Shown: piece after piece, positions 15,036-18,368 of the stretch
Layout: every line of letters begins with the position of its first letter
Numbering within the stretch: the stretch's first letter is position 1
Source: RGIG4140 sp045532865
GTDB taxonomy: Bacteria > Pseudomonadota > Alphaproteobacteria > CAAHEQ01 > UBA3637
Length of the DNA stretch: 18,368 nucleotides
Assembly: GCA_045532865.1 (NCBI GenBank)
Contig: JAZSGT010000068.1
Span: 1-18,368 of the forward strand
Direction of reading: 5' to 3'
Translations under genes and position numbers: made by a program
The notes under the pieces: generated by a model
Told to the model about the DNA's origin: nothing
What the model saw: the letters and a program-made list of their open reading frames with translations, nothing else
The model's database searches: none

Positions 15036-16049
15036 ATGCTTAAAACTGCAGAATATGTATCTATTGGACACCCTGACAAAATTGCTGATTTTATCAGCTC
15101 ATATTTATTAGACCACCTCATTGAACAAGACAACTCTTTAAAATATGCTGTTGAAGTTATGATTAAAGATAACACTGTCATTTTGGGAGGAGAAGTCAGC
15201 GGATATATTAAAATCGACGACATTTCAGCAATTGTCAAAGAAGCCCTTCGCACAATTGGATATGATGAACGTTATGCTTCTATTTGGAAAGAAAAAGCTA
15301 TTGACATTAATAAAATAAAAGTTATTGACTTAATTGGCATTCAATCAAGTGAAATTTTACAGGGCGTTTCTCAAGATGGCTGGGGTGATCAAGGCGTGTT
15401 TGTTGGTTATGCCTCTCAAGGGGAAAATCTTTTACCCCAAGATTTGGTTTTGGCACGCAAATTGAATAATGCTCTTTATCAAAAAGCAAGAACCTCTGAC
15501 AATCTAGGCCTTGATATTAAAACACAAATCACTTTGGATCAAGACGGCACTATTTTAACAGCCATTGTTGCCATTCCTATGATTAAAAAAGAAGATTTGA
15601 CCGATTTTATTATCCATACATTAGGGCAAACCCCTCAAAACCTAATTATCAATGGAACTGGTGCTTACACATATCACTCCTCAATTGCTGATTGTGGCAT
15701 CACAGGGCGTAAATTAGCTTGTGATTTTTATTCAACCTCTTGCGCTATTGGTGGAGGCAGTCCTTGGACAAAAGACCCAAGTAAAGCTGATTTAACTTTG
15801 AATTTATATGCAAGAAAATTGGCTAAAGAATACCTCAAGGATAATGACGAATGCTTTGTGTATCTTTCTAGCTGTATTGGCAAAGCTGAACTCCCAAGCG
15901 CTATGGTTAAAACGGTTAAAAACGGTGTTTTTCAATTAACACCTATCGAAGTGAACTTAAAGCCATCTCAAATTATTGATACACTTCACTTAAGACGTCC
16001 TATTTTCGCAAACTTATGTGCAACAGGACCTGTCTTTACTGATCTTTAA
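15036..16049 (+). CDS. metK: S-adenosylmethionine synthetase, short divergent form
   Basis: 337 residues against the usual 380-400. Makes SAM from ATP and methionine in the cytoplasm. Catalytic features are kept: GHPDK (11-15), GDQGVFVGYA (117-126), a lysine in IKTQITLDQDG (161-171), DCGITGRK (219-226), and GGGSPWTKDPSKAD (239-252) in place of the common GGGAFSGKDPTKVD. LHLRRP (317-322) matches the family's late motif, but the usual following segment (about 15 or more residues with HFG) is missing, and several conserved blocks are shortened. The chosen ATG has AAGGA seven bases upstream; the frame extends 11 codons further over the leader ORF. Regulated by the SAM-II-like leader. The retained catalytic residues make it likely active despite divergence. 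Confidence 0.92.
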   Translation: MLKTAEYVSIGHPDKIADFISSYLLDHLIEQDNSLKYAVEVMIKDNTVILGGEVSGYIKIDDISAIVKEALRTIGYDERYASIWKEKAIDINKIKVIDLIGIQSSEILQGVSQDGWGDQGVFVGYASQGENLLPQDLVLARKLNNALYQKARTSDNLGLDIKTQITLDQDGTILTAIVAIPMIKKEDLTDFIIHTLGQTPQNLIINGTGAYTYHSSIADCGITGRKLACDFYSTSCAIGGGSPWTKDPSKADLTLNLYARKLAKEYLKDNDECFVYLSSCIGKAELPSAMVKTVKNGVFQLTPIEVNLKPSQIIDTLHLRRPIFANLCATGPVFTDL

Positions 16050-16059
16050 TTTAAAAGAA

Positions 16060-16098
16060 AAACCCACCAGTTCATATCAAAGCTGGTGGGTTTATTTA
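16060..16098. terminator. Bidirectional terminator between metK and the M50 gene
   Basis: AAACCCACCAG (16060-16070) pairs with CTGGTGGGTTT (16083-16093), a perfect 11-bp stem with a 12-base loop. T-rich sequence follows on the plus strand and A-rich sequence (T-rich when read on minus) precedes it, so it can serve both convergent genes. Confidence 0.88.
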
Positions 16099-16108
16099 TA
16101 CCTTATCT

Positions 16109-16780
16109 TTAAGATGTTAGAAGCATCACAATCTTATATAAATAAGGGAACAAAGTACCTAAAAACCAGCCAATTACATTTATTCCAATCAAAGATGGAA
16201 GGAAAATCAAGCCCAACAAAATAAACATACCATAAGGTTCATAGCGTTGGTATTTAATCGCATATTTCATAGGTAACAGGGCCAATAAAATTCGTCCCCC
16301 ATCTAATGGCAAAATTGGGATTAAATTAAAAGCAGCTAATACCAAAGAAAAAACAACACCGTTGTGCACATTTTCCATCACCCAATTGGCTGAAGGAGAA
16401 CCATATTCAAAAAAAAGAGCTGCCCACTTTCCAATCAAAACAAAAACCACAGCTAATAAAATATTTGAAACAGGACCAGCCAAGGCAACCAAGCCCATAT
16501 CTCGATTAGGTCTATTCAAATTCCCATACGTTACGGGAACAGGCTTTGCCCATCCAATCAAAAAGGGGGCTTTTGACAAAAACAACATCAAAGGTAAAAT
16601 AATCGTCCCCACCAAATCCACATGTGCAAAAGGATTTAATGTTAAACGTTTTTCATCCTTTGCTGTTGTATCCCCCAACCAATATGCTACACATCCATGA
16701 GCTACTTCATGAACAACTATCGATAAAAGCAATGGAATAGCCCATGTTGTAACGGCATAAATCATTTCACTTGGCGTCAC
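16109..16780 (-). CDS. Site-2-protease-like membrane metalloprotease (family M50)
   Basis: 223 residues, about six membrane helices. The family cleaves membrane-bound substrates inside the bilayer; the target is unknown. The zinc motif HEVAH (24-28) lies in the first helix and the third ligand is in NLIPILPLDGGR (152-163), the family's NxxPxxxxDGG; the loop NPFAHVDLVGT and WAKPVPV are also typical of the small compact bacterial group. There is no PDZ domain, unlike RseP. The chosen start is GTG (16780), with AAGGAG eight bases upstream; ATG at 16765 is the alternative. The ribosome-binding site overlaps the stop of the SPOR gene upstream, 12 bases before, so the two are an operon. Confidence 0.9.
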   Translation of the reverse strand: MTPSEMIYAVTTWAIPLLLSIVVHEVAHGCVAYWLGDTTAKDEKRLTLNPFAHVDLVGTIILPLMLFLSKAPFLIGWAKPVPVTYGNLNRPNRDMGLVALAGPVSNILLAVVFVLIGKWAALFFEYGSPSANWVMENVHNGVVFSLVLAAFNLIPILPLDGGRILLALLPMKYAIKYQRYEPYGMFILLGLIFLPSLIGINVIGWFLGTLFPYLYKIVMLLTS

Positions 16781-16792
16781 CTAAAAATCTCC

Positions 16793-17914
16793 TTACTTAG
16801 TTGGAATACAATCTTGCTTTTTAGCTTTTAATTTCACACACAAACCATCTGCCATTTCTCTCGTTGGAAACTGTCCAACTTGCAAACGATAAAAATCACC
16901 CTTCCCTTTAATTTCAACTTTTTTGATTAAATAGGACATATTAGAAAGAAGTTTATTATGTTTTAATTCAATACGTTTCCATGCTTTTTCAACAGCTTCT
17001 TTGCTATTTGAGGCAAACAATTGAACACGCCAAACTCCTTCTTGAACCGAAACTTTTTCAATTTTAATGGCACTTTCTGGCAAAGTAACTGGAGCCAATG
17101 TAATCACTTCTTTTTTTGGTTTTTCATCAAAAATTTCTTCTTGTTTTACAACTGGCAACTTTGGTTTTTCAATATGAATTGCTACTGCTGTATCATTTAT
17201 TTTAGAGCCACTTGCTTCTTGATTTACCTCAGTATCCAAAGTTGAAACTTCCTTTAAAGGATCTATAGCTTCAACCTCATTCATACTCACAAAATCTTCT
17301 TCTGGCGCATTTTGTTCAATAGCCAAAATTTGTGGCAAAACTGGTTTTTCTGGCTCAGGGAACAAACTTTCAACCTTTGTTGTCACACTATCCGTTCGAA
17401 TACGATTATAAACAAGCTTATCTTGATCAGGGATATTCATTCCCCCTGCTTGTTCTGGAGCTTCTTTCACCACATCTTGCGAAGCCGTAATTGTTGTAAT
17501 TTCATCTGAATCAGAATTTTCCATCCGAAATACAAAAAAACCAATCAAAGATAACACCAATAAAACAAATAAAAGCAAAATAAAAACAAGATGAAATCTC
17601 ATATTTGGTAAATCCTTTTCACCGACATCTTGCGTTAAAGGATCAAAGGAAACCTCACCTTCTTCTGTTCCCATAAAAGAAAATGAGTTACTCACAGATT
17701 GAGATTCACTTTTTTCAAAATTTTCATCCTCTTCTTGTAAAACATGTTCTTGCGAGTGTGCAACAGGTTGCTGTGAACTTTCATTCCAAGAAGCTTTCAT
17801 TGCAGAAACCTCATGAAATGAAGGCTCTTTTGACTGATTAAAACCTGTAAAAACAGGTTCCTTACGATTACTTAATCCTTCCGATAATTCTCTAATCTTA
17901 TCAAATTCATCCAT
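16793..17914 (-). CDS. SPOR-domain inner-membrane protein
   Basis: 373 residues, bitopic. A 106-residue cytoplasmic, acidic and low-complexity segment leads to one membrane helix (about 107-129), then an acidic/Pro-rich periplasmic linker (130-291) and a C-terminal SPOR domain (292-371; VWRVQLFASNSKEAVEKAW and FYRLQVGQFPTREMA). SPOR domains bind glycan strands lacking stem peptides, typically at the division septum, so this is likely a division or wall protein, comparable in layout to FtsN or DedD. Sequence outside SPOR is not diagnostic. ATG has AAGGAG upstream. Followed at 12 bases by the M50 protease gene. Confidence 0.88.
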   Translation of the reverse strand: MDEFDKIRELSEGLSNRKEPVFTGFNQSKEPSFHEVSAMKASWNESSQQPVAHSQEHVLQEEDENFEKSESQSVSNSFSFMGTEEGEVSFDPLTQDVGEKDLPNMRFHLVFILLLFVLLVLSLIGFFVFRMENSDSDEITTITASQDVVKEAPEQAGGMNIPDQDKLVYNRIRTDSVTTKVESLFPEPEKPVLPQILAIEQNAPEEDFVSMNEVEAIDPLKEVSTLDTEVNQEASGSKINDTAVAIHIEKPKLPVVKQEEIFDEKPKKEVITLAPVTLPESAIKIEKVSVQEGVWRVQLFASNSKEAVEKAWKRIELKHNKLLSNMSYLIKKVEIKGKGDFYRLQVGQFPTREMADGLCVKLKAKKQDCIPTK

Positions 17915-17931
17915 GTCTGTCTCCTTCTATT

Positions 17932-17976
17932 TGTATAAAAAAAAGTAGCACACTTTCAAACACTTTCGCAAGTGTT
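17932..17976 (-). promoter_or_regulatory. Putative SPOR-operon promoter with symmetric element
   Basis: Minus-strand TTGAAA (17959-17954) with TATACA (17937-17932) at 16 bp, or TTGCGA (17971-17966) with TACTTT (17947-17942) at 18 bp. The first would start inside the ribosome-binding site, so the second is possible. Two ACACTTTC copies (17950-17957, 17960-17967), exactly 10 bp apart, and the inverted repeat AACACTT/AAGTGTT (17959-17976) lie across the -35 boxes. Confidence 0.35.
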
Positions 17977-18160
17977 ATTTCAAAAAAATAATTTTTTTCA
18001 ACAAACAGTAAAAAAATATTATATATAAAAATAAATATTTTTTTATTTTACAAACACAAATAATCTTGTTTATCAATACATTAACACAATTTCATCAAAC
18101 AAATTTTACTCTTTCATTTTTCCCTCTTGTAAAAAAAATAAACTTTTTTTAAAAAAGTTC
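17977..18160. other. AT-rich intergenic stretch upstream of tRNA-Leu
   Basis: About 300 bases between the SPOR gene and the tRNA carry no ORF worth calling and no RNA I recognise. The DNA is nearly all A/T with A- and T-tracts, suggesting bent DNA. Its end holds the palindrome AACTTTTTT-T-AAAAAAGTT (18141-18159) directly upstream of the tRNA promoter, where an UP element would be expected. Confidence 0.5.
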
Positions 18161-18189
18161 TTGACTGTTTATTTTTTTTAAGATATCTT
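18161..18189 (+). promoter_or_regulatory. tRNA-Leu promoter
   Basis: TTGACT (18161-18166), 17 bp, TATCTT (18184-18189); predicted start near 18196, about 22 bases before the tRNA. Confidence 0.65.
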
Positions 18190-18217
18190 ATCAGCTATCA
18201 AGGCTACCAATTCTTAT

Positions 18218-18306
18218 GCGGATATGGCGGAACTGGTAGACGCAACAGACTTAAATTCTGTTGGGACTTTGCTCCCGTGCCGGTTCGATTCCGGCTTTCC
18301 GCACCA
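18218..18306 (+). tRNA. tRNA-Leu (anticodon UAA)
   Basis: Class II tRNA of 89 bases with encoded CCA (18304-18306). Acceptor GCGGATA/TTTCCGC has one T-T mismatch at pair 6-67; D arm GCG/CGC with GGTAGA in its loop; anticodon stem ACAGA/TCTGT around loop CTTAAAT, anticodon TAA at 18252-18254; long variable arm GGGA/TCCC; T arm GCCGG-TTCGATT-CCGGC. The long variable arm and anticodon identify leucine. Confidence 0.97.
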
Positions 18307-18307
18307 T

Positions 18308-18339
18308 AAAAAAAGCACCACTAAGGGGGTGTTTTTTTT
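18308..18339 (+). terminator. Terminator of tRNA-Leu
   Basis: CACC (18316-18319) pairs with GGTG (18328-18331), extended by a G-T wobble and six or more A-T pairs; eight T run from 18332. The remaining 29 bases to the edge show nothing assignable. Confidence 0.85.
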
Positions 18340-18368
18340 GTATGGAAAGATGGAATTGATGTCGGCAC

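Noticed and set aside
17977..18160. Replication origin or phage attachment site in the AT-rich stretch by the tRNA
   Set aside because: No DnaA-box cluster, direct repeat of the tRNA 3' end or integrase gene is visible in the window.

Overview
The window looks like a low-GC, Gram-negative chromosome segment. It is most likely from a host-associated alphaproteobacterium, possibly one of the uncultured low-GC gut lineages. This rests on a SAM-II-like riboswitch (a class known mainly from Alphaproteobacteria), an inner-membrane SPOR-domain protein, a YgaP-like rhodanese and very AT-rich intergenic DNA. I could not run a taxonomic search. TGA is used as a stop, so the standard bacterial code applies. 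No CRISPR array, insertion sequence or prophage was seen.

Left third (1-5550, minus strand): a tandem array of at least four paralogous genes, the last cut by the window edge. They are packed with overlaps or 3-base gaps and read from one consensus promoter (TTGACA, 17 bp, TATAAT) at 5521-5549. Each product has a highly conserved N-terminal module of about 200 residues that I do not recognise, a short second module with a YFGDGFY motif, and (in the three complete copies) a divergent C-terminal block of 22-23-residue leucine-rich repeats of the BspA-like kind. No signal peptide is visible. This is the best candidate for an undescribed system here.

Middle (5567-13740): a membrane-anchored GT8-type glycosyltransferase; an archaeal/eukaryotic-type prolyl-tRNA synthetase with its own terminator; a divergently transcribed GNAT acetyltransferase; a rhodanese-membrane protein without its catalytic cysteine; a proline-iminopeptidase-like hydrolase in an operon with an ABC-F ATPase; and a divergent MATE efflux pump. 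The ABC-F and MATE promoters stand back to back, with their -35 boxes in the two arms of a 9-bp palindrome. The ABC-F message is predicted to be leaderless.

Right third (13740-18368): a signal-less M23 peptidase with a full set of catalytic residues; a short divergent S-adenosylmethionine synthetase (metK) preceded by a promoter, a SAM-II-like aptamer starting at the predicted transcript 5' end, and a 20-codon leader ORF whose ribosome-binding site lies in the aptamer pseudoknot; a shared terminator; a two-gene operon (SPOR-domain protein, then M50 site-2-protease-like protein); and tRNA-Leu(UAA) with promoter and terminator. The metK leader suggests that SAM, the enzyme's product, feeds back on its synthesis through translation.
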